The position numbers and the translations under genes were made by a program. Below are positions 7,691 to 15,576 of a DNA stretch of 20,189 nucleotides, in pieces. This DNA comes from Prevotellaceae bacterium. GTDB taxonomy: Bacteria > Bacteroidota > Bacteroidia > Bacteroidales > UBA932. Where the stretch lies: contig JAIROF010000072.1 in assembly GCA_031257655.1 (NCBI GenBank), positions 1 through 20,189 on the forward strand, read 5' to 3'. The notes beneath the pieces are model-generated. The model was given only the letters and a program-made list of their open reading frames with translations, was not told the DNA's origin and did not search any database. How positions within the stretch are numbered: the first letter of the stretch is position 1; every line of letters starts with the position of its first letter.

Positions 7691-10600
7691 ATGTCCCAAC
7701 CACGCAGCGCAAAGAGCGTAAAGAAAGTTGTCCTCCTCGGCTCGGGGGCGCTCAAGATCGGCGAAGCGGGCGAGTTTGACTACTCCGGCTCGCAGGCGCT
7801 CAAAGCCTTTAAGGAGGAGGGTATCGAAACCATCCTGATTAACCCCAACATTGCCACCATTCAAACTTCGGAGAATATTGCCGACAAGGTGTACTTTTTG
7901 CCGGTAACGCCCGAGTACGTCGAAGACGTCATCGCGCGGGAGCGACCCCAGGGCATCCTGCTCGCCTTTGGCGGGCAAACGGCGCTCAACTGCGGCGTGA
8001 AGCTCTTCCAAAGCGGCGCGCTGGAAAAGTACGGCGTGGCGGTGCTCGGAACGCCCGTCCAGGCCATTATCGACACCGAAGACCGCGAAAAATTTGTGAA
8101 AAAGCTGGACGAAATCGGCGTCAAAACCATCAAAAGCGAGGCCGTTACCACCGTGAAGGAGGCTAAGCGCGTGGCCGGAGAGCTGGGCTACCCCGTTATC
8201 ATCCGCGCCGCATACACGCTGGGCGGGCTGGGATCGGGGTTCTGCGACAACGAAGAGGAGCTGGAGGCGCTGGCGCAAAAAGCGTTCACCTACTCGCCGC
8301 AAATCCTTGTCGAAAAGTCCCTCAAGGGGTGGAAAGAGGTGGAGTACGAGGTGGTGCGCGACCGATACGACAACTGCATCACCGTGTGCAACATGGAAAA
8401 CTTTGACCCGCTGGGCATCCACACCGGCGAAAGCATCGTGGTGGCGCCCTCGCAAACGCTCTCCAACGTAGAGTACCACAAGCTCCGGCGGCTTGCCATC
8501 GACATCATCCGGCACATCGGCGTCGTGGGCGAGTGCAACGTGCAGTACGCCCTCGACCCCGGCTCGGAGGACTACCGCGTGATTGAGGTCAACGCCCGCC
8601 TGTCGCGCTCGTCGGCGCTGGCCTCGAAGGCTACGGGATACCCCCTGGCCTTTGTGGCGGCGAAACTCGGATTGGGCTACGGGCTGCACGAGCTCAAAAA
8701 TTCGGTCACCAAAACCACCACCGCCTGCTTTGAGCCGGCCCTCGACTACATCGTCTGCAAAATCCCCCGCTGGGACCTGGGCAAGTTTAAGGGCGTGTCG
8801 CGCGAGCTGGGCTCCAGCATGAAGTCCGTGGGGGAGGTGATGGCCATTGGCCGCAGCTTTGAGGAGGCCGTCCAGAAAGGCCTCCGCATGATTGGGCAGG
8901 GTATGCACGGGTTTGTGGCCAACAAGGAGTTTGCCGTGAACAACATCGACGAGGCGCTGAGCCACCCCACCGACAAGCGCATCTTTGTGATTGCCCACGC
9001 CCTCTACAAGGGCTACAGCGTGGAAAAAATCCACGCGCTGACAAAAATCGACCGCTGGTTCCTCGAAAAGCTGCGCAGCATTGTCGCCCTCGAAAAGCAG
9101 CTGGAGGCGTACTCCGGCATGGAAAGCCTCCCCAGCGACCTGCTGCTGGAGGCTAAGCAAAAGGGATTTTCGGATTTTCAGCTGGCGCGAACGGTGCTCA
9201 AGGGCAAAAGCGACAGCATGGAGAGCAAGCTCCGGCAGGTGAGGGAGCTGCGCAAGGCGCGCGGCATTACGCCGGTGGTAAAGCAAATCGATACGCTGGC
9301 CGCAGAATACCCCGCCAAAACAAACTACCTCTACGTAACCTACAACGGATCGGCGCACGACGTGGACTTTCCCCGCGACGGGCGCGACGTGGTGGTGCTC
9401 GGATCGGGCGCGTACCGCATCGGCAGCTCGGTGGAGTTTGACTGGTGCAGCGTAAACGCAAGCCACGCCATCCGAAAGCAGGGGCGCCGAGCCATCATGG
9501 TAAACTTTAACCCCGAAACCGTCTCCACCGACTACGACGAGTGCGACCGCCTCTACTTTGACGAGCTCACCCTCGAGCGGGTGCTCGACATTACCGACCT
9601 CGAGCAGCCCTTCGGCGTGGTGGTCTCCGTAGGCGGGCAAATCCCCAACAACCTCGCCATGCGCCTGCACTGCTACGGCGTGCCCATACTCGGAACATCG
9701 GCCCAAAACATCGACCGCGCGGAAGACCGCCACAAGTTCTCCTCCATGCTCGACGAGCTCGGCGTCGACCAGCCCCGATGGAAGGAGCTGAGCTCCGTGG
9801 GCGACATATACAGGTTTGTCGAGCAGGTGGGATTTCCGGTGCTCATCCGCCCATCCTACGTGCTCTCGGGCGCCGCCATGAACGTGGTATCCAACAAGGA
9901 CGAGCTGGAGTACTTCCTCACGCTCGCCACCAGCGTATCCAAGCAGCACCCCGTGGTGGTGAGCGAATTTATCGAAAACGCCAAGGAAATTGAAATCGAC
10001 GCGGTGGCGCAGCACGGCGAAATGATTGCCTACGCCATCTCCGAGCACGTGGAGTTTGCAGGCGTGCACTCCGGAGACGCTACGCTGGTGTTTCCGGCGC
10101 AAAAAATGTACGTCGAAACCATGCGACGCATCAAGCGAATATCGCATCAGGTGGCGCGCGGGCTTAGCATTTCGGGGCCATTCAACATGCAGCTGCTGGC
10201 AAAAAACAACGACATTAAGGTGATAGAGTGCAACCTCAGGGCGTCGCGCAGCTTCCCCTTCGTATCGAAGGTGCTCAAGGTTAACTTCATTGAGCTCGCC
10301 ACCCGCGTCATGCTGGGCGAACGGGTAGAGCCGCTGCACAAGTCCGCCTTTGAGCTCGACTACGTGGGCATTAAGGCGCCGCAGTTCTCCTTTTCGCGCC
10401 TCCAAAAGGCAGACCCCGTGCTGGGCGTAGAAATGGCGTCTACCGGCGAAGTGGGATGCATTGGCGACGACTTCGCAGAGGCCATCCTAAAGGCTATGCT
10501 CTCCGTTGGATACACCATCCCGCAAAAAAACATCCTCCTCTCCACCGGCGACAGCCGCTCCAAGGTAGACATGCTCTCGGCCGCCAAAGCCCTACAGGAA

Positions 10601-10924
10601 AAAGGATACGCCATCTTCGCCACCAAGGGCACCGCAGATTTCTTGGAGGCCAACGGCGTGCGCGCTACCATGCTCCACTGGCCAGACCAGCCGCACCAGC
10701 CAAACACGCTGACCTACATCAAGGAAAAAAAGATAGATTTGGTGGTCAACATCCCCAAAAACCTCTCCAAAGACGAGCTCAACAACGACTACCTCATCCG
10801 GCGCAGCGCGGTGGACTTCAACATCCCCCTCCTCACCAACGCGCGCCTGGCAAGCGCCTTCATCCATGCCTTCTGCAAGCTGACAAAAAAGGACATAAAA
10901 ATCAAAAGCTGGAACGAGTACTGA
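7691..10924 (+). CDS. carB: Carbamoyl-phosphate synthase large subunit
   Basis: This encodes 1077 residues from ATG 7691, close to the usual ~1070. CarB uses ammonia from the glutaminase subunit, bicarbonate and two ATP to make carbamoyl phosphate for arginine and pyrimidine synthesis in the cytoplasm. The N-terminal carboxyphosphate half shows GSGALKIGEAGEFDYSGSQA, GGQTALNC (about residue 94) and SRSSALASKATGYP (about 304). The carbamoyl-phosphate half starts near 566 with GSGAYRIGSSVEFDW and has GGQIPNN (about 648) and ECNLRASRSFPF (about 846). A methylglyoxal-synthase-like allosteric domain begins near 947 (STGDSRSK). The sequence is of the type shared with eukaryotic CAD/CPS proteins, as in other Bacteroidota. 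carA is not adjacent; the closest upstream gene reads the other way. Confidence 0.97.
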   Translation: MSQPRSAKSVKKVVLLGSGALKIGEAGEFDYSGSQALKAFKEEGIETILINPNIATIQTSENIADKVYFLPVTPEYVEDVIARERPQGILLAFGGQTALNCGVKLFQSGALEKYGVAVLGTPVQAIIDTEDREKFVKKLDEIGVKTIKSEAVTTVKEAKRVAGELGYPVIIRAAYTLGGLGSGFCDNEEELEALAQKAFTYSPQILVEKSLKGWKEVEYEVVRDRYDNCITVCNMENFDPLGIHTGESIVVAPSQTLSNVEYHKLRRLAIDIIRHIGVVGECNVQYALDPGSEDYRVIEVNARLSRSSALASKATGYPLAFVAAKLGLGYGLHELKNSVTKTTTACFEPALDYIVCKIPRWDLGKFKGVSRELGSSMKSVGEVMAIGRSFEEAVQKGLRMIGQGMHGFVANKEFAVNNIDEALSHPTDKRIFVIAHALYKGYSVEKIHALTKIDRWFLEKLRSIVALEKQLEAYSGMESLPSDLLLEAKQKGFSDFQLARTVLKGKSDSMESKLRQVRELRKARGITPVVKQIDTLAAEYPAKTNYLYVTYNGSAHDVDFPRDGRDVVVLGSGAYRIGSSVEFDWCSVNASHAIRKQGRRAIMVNFNPETVSTDYDECDRLYFDELTLERVLDITDLEQPFGVVVSVGGQIPNNLAMRLHCYGVPILGTSAQNIDRAEDRHKFSSMLDELGVDQPRWKELSSVGDIYRFVEQVGFPVLIRPSYVLSGAAMNVVSNKDELEYFLTLATSVSKQHPVVVSEFIENAKEIEIDAVAQHGEMIAYAISEHVEFAGVHSGDATLVFPAQKMYVETMRRIKRISHQVARGLSISGPFNMQLLAKNNDIKVIECNLRASRSFPFVSKVLKVNFIELATRVMLGERVEPLHKSAFELDYVGIKAPQFSFSRLQKADPVLGVEMASTGEVGCIGDDFAEAILKAMLSVGYTIPQKNILLSTGDSRSKVDMLSAAKALQEKGYAIFATKGTADFLEANGVRATMLHWPDQPHQPNTLTYIKEKKIDLVVNIPKNLSKDELNNDYLIRRSAVDFNIPLLTNARLASAFIHAFCKLTKKDIKIKSWNEY

Positions 10925-10928
10925 TTGA

Positions 10929-10952
10929 AAGGAACCGCTAAAAACCCAAAAA
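10929..10952. repeat. 24-nt dispersed motif after carB (partner 16197-16220)
   Basis: aaggaaccgctaaaaaccca followed by aaaa begins 4 nt past the carB stop and recurs at 16197-16220 after pth with one mismatch. Its taaaaacccaaaa core (10939-10951) is also the exact reverse complement of 11044-11056, so the carB spacer is bounded by a 13-bp inverted repeat about 118 nt end to end. Confidence 0.7.
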
Positions 10953-11055
10953 ACAAGGCTTGCCGCCGAGCCGAAATCGGAGCCTACTGAAAGCAAATGA
11001 GCACAGCAAATAAGCCCCCTTACCGATGAACCGCACCGCAAAATTTTGGGTTTTT

Positions 11056-11086
11056 AAAGGTTGCCCGTAGTGTTAGCGGCCTTTTT
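11056..11086 (+). terminator. Intrinsic terminator downstream of carB
   Basis: aaaggttgc pairs with gcggccttt over 9 bp (two G-U pairs) around an 11-nt loop, followed directly by further T residues (cctttttag). Position and strand fit the end of the carB transcript. Confidence 0.55.
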
Positions 11087-11135
11087 AGTTGTCATAGTTA
11101 GGCAGGAGGCAGCTTTAGGATAAGAAAAAATAGCG

Positions 11136-11167
11136 TATCTTTATGTGCGCGTTGATGTGCGCGCTGA
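11136..11167 (+). promoter_or_regulatory. Weak promoter and 12-nt tandem repeat ahead of the sigma factor gene
   Basis: TATCTTTA (11136-11143) matches seven of eight positions of TAnnTTTG; the -33 region has only TTTA at 11114. Immediately after it lie two 12-nt direct repeats, tgtgcgcgttga and tgtgcgcgctga, then a partial third. They fall at the expected start of transcription, so they could be an operator or leader element. Confidence 0.35.
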
Positions 11168-11203
11168 TGTGGGTTTTGGTACCAAAAAACAGAGATAGAG
11201 TGC

Positions 11204-11743
11204 ATGGTAAGTACGGAGAATATGGTAGCACAGCTCAAAAAGGGTGACCATAGAACATACGAGGCTATTTTTAAGCTGTGGTATGCGCCGCTTTGCGCCT
11301 ACGCCTGCTCCATGCTACACAGCATGGACGAGGCCGAGGATGTGGTGCAAAAAATGTTTTGTACGCTGTGGGACAAGCGCGCGGAGGTAGACGTGCAGGT
11401 CTCCCTCAAGTCCTACCTGTACCGAACGGTGCACAACAGCTGCCTCAACCGCCTGAAGCACGAAAAAGTCAGGGAGGCGCATAAATCCGACTTCGCGCAC
11501 CGGAACAGAGATGCGCACGACAGCGCCGACAAGCGCATTGCCTACGACGAGCTGACGGCGGCGCTGGAGTGCGCCGTGGCGCAGCTGCCGGAGCAGTGCC
11601 GCACCGTCTTTAAGCTGAGCAGGCGCGAGGCGCTTACATACCCACAAATTGCAGAGCGCCTGAATATCTCGCGAAACACGGTGGAAAACCATATATGCAA
11701 GGCCCTACGCCACCTGCGCGAAAAGCTCAAAGAATTTACGTAG
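11204..11743 (+). CDS. ECF RNA polymerase sigma factor, FecI-like (Bacteroidota family)
   Basis: This encodes 179 residues. Sigma region 2 spans about residues 10-75 (YEAIFKLWYAPLCAYA, DEAEDVVQKMFCTLW, KSYLYRTVHNSCLNRLK). Region 4 spans about 127-176 (LPEQCRTVFKLSRREALTY, then the helix-turn-helix IAERLNISRNTVENHICKAL). It would direct RNA polymerase to a small regulon when released from its anti-sigma factor. ATG 11204 is used; a second in-frame ATG at 11222 is possible. The FecR-like gene follows after 51 nt on the same strand, the usual arrangement. The spacer contains a CA-rich run (11757-11782). Confidence 0.93.
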   Translation: MVSTENMVAQLKKGDHRTYEAIFKLWYAPLCAYACSMLHSMDEAEDVVQKMFCTLWDKRAEVDVQVSLKSYLYRTVHNSCLNRLKHEKVREAHKSDFAHRNRDAHDSADKRIAYDELTAALECAVAQLPEQCRTVFKLSRREALTYPQIAERLNISRNTVENHICKALRHLREKLKEFT

Positions 11744-11794
11744 ATTTTACGCAGCTACACATCCACATCCACACCCACACCCAAAGCTAAGACT

Positions 11795-12853
11795 ATGACG
11801 CAAGACATTGACCGAATTATAGCGCGACACTTAGGCGGCAACGCCACGCCGGAGGAGCAGCGCCTGCTGCAGGAGTGGCTGGCCGAATCGGAGCAGCACC
11901 GGACGCTCTTTGCTGCGCTCGTAACGGACGTCAAGCCCGACACGGAAAGAGCGTGGCAAACCTTTGCGCGCCACATGCGGCAAAGCGCCGCCACCGCTCC
12001 TGCGCCGCGCGCACCCGCGCGGCAAATTGCAATGCCGCTGCTAAGGTACGCCGCCGCCGTAGCCCTGCTCACAGGAATTGCCCTGCTGACCTGGACAACG
12101 CTCCACAATGGCGCCGGCAACGGCGGCGGAAGCAGCGCCAACGGCGGCGGCGGCGGCGACAACGGCGGCGACAACGCTCGGCAAATTTGGCTGGTAGCCG
12201 AAAGCCACAACGAAGCGCGAGCGCACATGCTAAGCGACAGCTCCGGCGTTTTCCTCAACCGGGGCAGCAAGCTCTCCTGCCTTGGCGACTACGGCAGCGG
12301 AAAGCGCGAACTCCTGCTCGAAGGCGAAGCGTTCTTTGACGTCGCGGCGGCGGGCGCCGGGCAGCTCGTGGTGCGCGCCGGACAAACGCTCATCCGCGAT
12401 GTGGGCACAACGTTCAACGTGCAGGCCTACCCTCAAGATAGCAGCATAACCGTCTTTGTGCAGAGCGGCGAGGTGAACTTCCACACCGAGCAGAGCAGCG
12501 GCATTACCCTAAAGGCCGGCGAAACGGGAACCTTCTGCAAGCGCGCGCAAACCTTCCAACGAAAGCCAACCGACGCAAACGCTACCGCCTACATGACCAA
12601 AACGTTCGTCTTTAAGAACCAGCCGCTGAGCGAAGTGGTAAACGTCATCGGAAAAGTCTACGGCGTGAGCCTCCTCCTGAGCGATTCGGCCATCGCCACC
12701 CAGGCTATCACCGTAACGTTCAACGGCGAAAATATTGGCGAAATCGTGGAGGTGATAAGCGAAACGATGAGCCTGCAAGCTGCGCAGAGCGGCAACACCT
12801 ACCGGATGTCGCCACAGACCCTAACCAACGAACAGGAAAATGCCGAACGCTAA
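11795..12853 (+). CDS. FecR-family anti-sigma factor with DUF4974 C-terminus
   Basis: This encodes 352 residues. The cytoplasmic N-terminus (1-79) would hold the sigma factor. One transmembrane helix lies at about 80-102 (LLRYAAAVALLTGIALLTW). A Gly/Asn-rich linker (about 106-128) follows, unusually low in complexity. The periplasmic FecR domain (about 140-240) shows SGVFLNRGSKLSC, GEAFFDVA, RDVGTTFNVQAY and VFVQSGEV. The C-terminal DUF4974 segment (about 271-338, FKNQPLSEVVNVIGKVYGV) is structurally akin to STN domains. FecR proteins relay a signal from an outer-membrane protein's STN domain to the sigma factor. Its end overlaps the next gene by 14 nt, suggesting translational coupling. Confidence 0.93.
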   Translation: MTQDIDRIIARHLGGNATPEEQRLLQEWLAESEQHRTLFAALVTDVKPDTERAWQTFARHMRQSAATAPAPRAPARQIAMPLLRYAAAVALLTGIALLTWTTLHNGAGNGGGSSANGGGGGDNGGDNARQIWLVAESHNEARAHMLSDSSGVFLNRGSKLSCLGDYGSGKRELLLEGEAFFDVAAAGAGQLVVRAGQTLIRDVGTTFNVQAYPQDSSITVFVQSGEVNFHTEQSSGITLKAGETGTFCKRAQTFQRKPTDANATAYMTKTFVFKNQPLSEVVNVIGKVYGVSLLLSDSAIATQAITVTFNGENIGEIVEVISETMSLQAAQSGNTYRMSPQTLTNEQENAER

Positions 12854-14690
12854 GACCGCCGGATGCGCTGCTTGCCTCCTCCTCCTCCTCTGCATCGCGG
12901 TGCAGGCATTGCCGGTGCTGGTAAAGCCGGTCACGCTGAACCTCCGCGAACAGCCCATAGAAAAAATCCTGAACGAAATCACCCGGCAAACCGGCATACA
13001 GTTCTCCTATAGCCCGCAGGCGCTCGACGTAAGCCGAACGGCCTCGATAGAGGCGCACCGCCTGCCCGTGAGGGAGGCCCTCCGGATGCTCTTTGGCGAA
13101 ATGTACGAGTACAAAGCCGTCCGAAAATTCATCATCCTGCGAAAATCCCGCGTGGAGATACACCCCCTCACTACCCCCCAGCAGCAGCAGCAGCAGCAGC
13201 AGCAGCCCACAAGTGCCGAAAAAACAGCGTATTCGTACATCACCAACCAGCAATACGTAAAAAAATTATGCTACACGGATAGTGGTACAACGTCCGGCGG
13301 TTGTCTTAGCCATACCAACAATCAAAATTCTAAAATGATGAGAAAGTATTTAGCCGCCGTTGCGCTGGCGTCTGTCGCAGGCGCGAGCGCACAGGCACAG
13401 CAGCCGTCAAACGCCTCCGGGCAGCTGGAAAAAGCCGGAAAAGAGCTCGTTGCGCTCGTAAAGGAGGTGAGCGACAGCACAGCGCAGGCCGTGAAGATGG
13501 CCGCCAACGAAATCAACCGGCAAGCCTCGCACCTGAAAACCGCCGGCGCGTTCGCCGAAGCGCCAACCAAGGTGCCGCCTGCCGAAGCGCCAACCGAAGC
13601 GCCGCCTGCCGCAGCGCCGCCTGCCGCAGCCTCCGGCGATAGCGTTCGACCCGTAATTTTCACCCTGCTCTACCCCTTTTCCTTCCCGGACCTCAACACG
13701 GAGCGGTACGCCTACCGCGCTTCGTTCACCTACTTGGTCGGCGTCAACAGCGGCGTAAGCGGAACGGAGCTTGGGGGCTTGGTCAACATTAACCGCCGCT
13801 ACATGTCGGGCGTTCAGCTGGCAGGCTTGGCCAACCTCAGCTTGGGCAGCGTTACGGGAATGCAGCTGGCGGGAGTAACAAACGTCGCTGCGCGAGATTC
13901 CGCCAAAGCACAGCTGGCAGGCGTGGCAAACGTGGCGCAGGGCGCCGATTTTCAGGCGGCCGGCATCGCCAACGCTGCCCACCGCCGCGCAAACGTCCAG
14001 CTGGCGGGTATTGCCAACGCTACCGCGAGCGCCAAGCTGCAGGCGGCCGGCATTGCCAACGCTGCCCAGCGCCGCGCAAACGTCCAGCTGGCGAGCATTG
14101 CCAACGCTACCGACACGTCGCGCTGCCAGGTGGGGCTGGTGAACGTAGCCCGAAAAGCCGGCATCCAGGTAGGGCTGATAAACGTGTGCGACACCTCCGA
14201 CGGCGTGATGGTTGGGCTGGTGAACGTAGCCCGAAGGGGGGGACTCTACGAGCTCGAAATCGGCACAGACCCAATGAATCACCTCGACCTTACCTTCCGC
14301 ATGGGGATGAAAAAATTCTACACCCTTGCGGAGCTTTCCTACCGCTGGGACGACCGCCGGTGGCTGTCCGGAGTGGGGTTGGGAACGCAAATATCCCTGC
14401 CCAAAACCTGGAGCCTGAAGGTTGAGGGCGCATCGCAGCACGTGCTCACAAGCAAGTTCTGGCAGCAGGGAAGCTTAAACCTGCTGGCGCAGGCGCGCGT
14501 AGCTGCCGCAAAGCAGCTCACAAAGCACTTTGCCCTGTTTGCCGGCCCTACGTTTTATGTTTACTGCACCAACTTCACCAACCCCAACTCGGTCGACCTC
14601 TCCTCGCCATACCACCTCTTCTCCGTCAGGGGAAACCGCATCGCCACAAAAGCGTGGGTGGGATTATCAATGGGCGTGAGAATCAATTAG
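12840..14690 (+). CDS. STN-domain protein fused to a surface-repeat (LA_2272-like) probable outer-membrane protein
   Basis: This encodes 616 residues overlapping the FecR gene by 14 nt. Residues 1-23 are a signal peptide; about 29-100 are an STN domain (VTLNLREQPIEKILNEIT, GIQFSYSPQAL, LPVREALRMLF). A nine-Gln tract (114-122) follows, then an uncharacteristic, AT-richer stretch. At residue 166 (ATG 13335) a second signal-peptide-like segment appears (MMRKYLAAVALASVAGASA). Next come an Ala/Pro/Glu linker (about 238-262) and about ten short repeats (QLAGLANLS, QLAGIANAT, QVGLVNVA; about 305-470) typical of LA_2272-type surface-repeat proteins. The C-terminal 140 residues look beta-barrel-like (LSGVGLGTQISL, FALFAGPTFYVYC). 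No TonB plug or carboxypeptidase-like domain is visible. It could be one fusion or two genes, the second spanning 13335-14690. Confidence 0.75.
   Translation: MPNAKTAGCAACLLLLLCIAVQALPVLVKPVTLNLREQPIEKILNEITRQTGIQFSYSPQALDVSRTASIEAHRLPVREALRMLFGEMYEYKAVRKFIILRKSRVEIHPLTTPQQQQQQQQQPTSAEKTAYSYITNQQYVKKLCYTDSGTTSGGCLSHTNNQNSKMMRKYLAAVALASVAGASAQAQQPSNASGQLEKAGKELVALVKEVSDSTAQAVKMAANEINRQASHLKTAGAFAEAPTKVPPAEAPTEAPPAAAPPAAASGDSVRPVIFTLLYPFSFPDLNTERYAYRASFTYLVGVNSGVSGTELGGLVNINRRYMSGVQLAGLANLSLGSVTGMQLAGVTNVAARDSAKAQLAGVANVAQGADFQAAGIANAAHRRANVQLAGIANATASAKLQAAGIANAAQRRANVQLASIANATDTSRCQVGLVNVARKAGIQVGLINVCDTSDGVMVGLVNVARRGGLYELEIGTDPMNHLDLTFRMGMKKFYTLAELSYRWDDRRWLSGVGLGTQISLPKTWSLKVEGASQHVLTSKFWQQGSLNLLAQARVAAAKQLTKHFALFAGPTFYVYCTNFTNPNSVDLSSPYHLFSVRGNRIATKAWVGLSMGVRIN
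13179..13205 (+). repeat. (CAG)9 trinucleotide repeat encoding poly-Gln
   Basis: Nine in-frame CAG codons directly follow the STN domain. Length changes would keep the frame, so the tract can vary the linker without abolishing the protein. Confidence 0.9.
13953..14126 (+). repeat. 87-nt tandem duplication in the surface-repeat region
   Basis: The segment beginning caggcggccggcat at 13953 recurs at 14040, an offset of 87 nt (29 codons). Both encode QAAGIANAA, RRANVQLA and IANAT. High nucleotide identity indicates a recent internal duplication. Confidence 0.8.
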
Positions 14691-14772
14691 GAATAACGCC
14701 ACGCTTCACCCGATTTTACGGCAAGCGCAGCAGACCATTTGGGCACGTTGGCCCCGGTAATCGCTTGTTTGT

Positions 14773-14804
14773 TTTGGTAAATCGCAAACTTATCGCTACC
14801 TTTG
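14773..14804 (+). promoter_or_regulatory. Consensus Bacteroidota promoter for rplY
   Basis: TTTG (14773-14776) and TACCTTTG (14797-14804) are separated by exactly 20 nt, a full match to the phylum consensus. Transcription would start near 14811, about 90 nt before the rplY ATG. Confidence 0.75.
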
Positions 14805-14810
14805 CAACCC

Positions 14811-14899
14811 TTTTGCAAAGAGGCCTCGAAGACATTACAGCTCGCTGTAAGGGTGTGATGGGGAATCTACATTCTGAGTAACACACAAAAAAAAACAAG
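14811..14899 (+). promoter_or_regulatory. Structured 5' leader of rplY
   Basis: The ~90-nt leader contains a perfect 6-bp hairpin with a CTCG tetraloop (ttacag 14835-14840, ctgtaa 14845-14850), a G-rich segment (gggtgtgatgggg) and an A-rich ribosome entry region (acacacaaaaaaaaacaag) before ATG. Ribosomal protein genes often use leaders for autoregulation, but I do not recognise this as a named element. Confidence 0.35.
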
Positions 14900-15517
14900 A
14901 TGAAGACCATTGACATTATCGGCTCAAGCCGCGTAGCGCTTGGGAAAGAAAACACGGTGAAGCTGCGCAAAACCGGCAGCGTGCCCTGCGTCATCTACGG
15001 CAACGGCGACAACATTCCATTTTCGGTAGACAAAGCCCAGCTGCACGCGCTGGTGTACACGCCAAACGCCTACCTCGTAAACATCGACATCGACGGCAAA
15101 AAAGAAACCGCCGTCATGCGCGAGCTGCAATTTCATCCCGTATCCGACGAAATTTTGCACGTGGATTTTTACCGTATCGACCACAGCAAGCCCATCACCA
15201 TTGATGTTCCCGTGGCGCTACAGGGAAGCCCGGAGGGCGTGAAGCTGGGCGGAAAGCTACAGCAGCTCACCCGCAAGGTGAAAATTGCGGCGCTCTCGCA
15301 GCACCTCCCCGACAAGCTCGACGTGGATATCTCCTCCCTCGGCCTGGGAAAAAGCATCTTCGTGGGCGACCTGTCGTTTGAAAACCTAAGCATCCTTACG
15401 TCGAAAAACGCCGTAGTGTGCGCCGTGAAGATGACCCGCGCAGCCATTGGAGCCGCCGCCTCGGCCGCCGCCGCAAGCGCTTCGGCTGGAGCCTCCGCCG
15501 CTGCCAAGAAAAAATAA
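14900..15517 (+). CDS. rplY: 50S ribosomal protein L25/CTC
   Basis: This encodes 205 residues. L25 binds 5S rRNA in the large ribosomal subunit; this is the longer CTC-type form. The N-terminal domain (about 1-92) has VPCVIYGNGDNIPFSV and the conserved ELQFHPVSDEILHVDFYRI. The C-terminal beta domain (about 98-180) includes VPVALQGSPEGVKLGGKLQQ and LPDKLDVDISSLGLGKS. An Ala/Ser-rich tail ends in KKK. The start follows a long A-rich leader and consensus promoter. pth follows 59 nt downstream on the same strand, an arrangement commonly conserved in Bacteroidota, so the two are probably co-transcribed. Confidence 0.96.
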   Translation: MKTIDIIGSSRVALGKENTVKLRKTGSVPCVIYGNGDNIPFSVDKAQLHALVYTPNAYLVNIDIDGKKETAVMRELQFHPVSDEILHVDFYRIDHSKPITIDVPVALQGSPEGVKLGGKLQQLTRKVKIAALSQHLPDKLDVDISSLGLGKSIFVGDLSFENLSILTSKNAVVCAVKMTRAAIGAAASAAAASASAGASAAAKKK

Positions 15518-15576
15518 CCCGAACGCCCGCAAACCGCTAAGGCGCCGCGACAAATCGCTTTGATGAACCCCAAACC

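Noticed and set aside
7676..10405. 909-codon open frame antisense to carB
   Set aside because: It is an exact antisense shadow of carB caused by GC-rich codon use; the product is rich in His, Val and Leu and has no recognisable domain, while carB is unmistakable.
11755..12270. Minus-strand ORF over the fecR start
   Set aside because: It is Pro/Leu/Ser-rich low complexity and opposite a clearly recognisable FecR protein.
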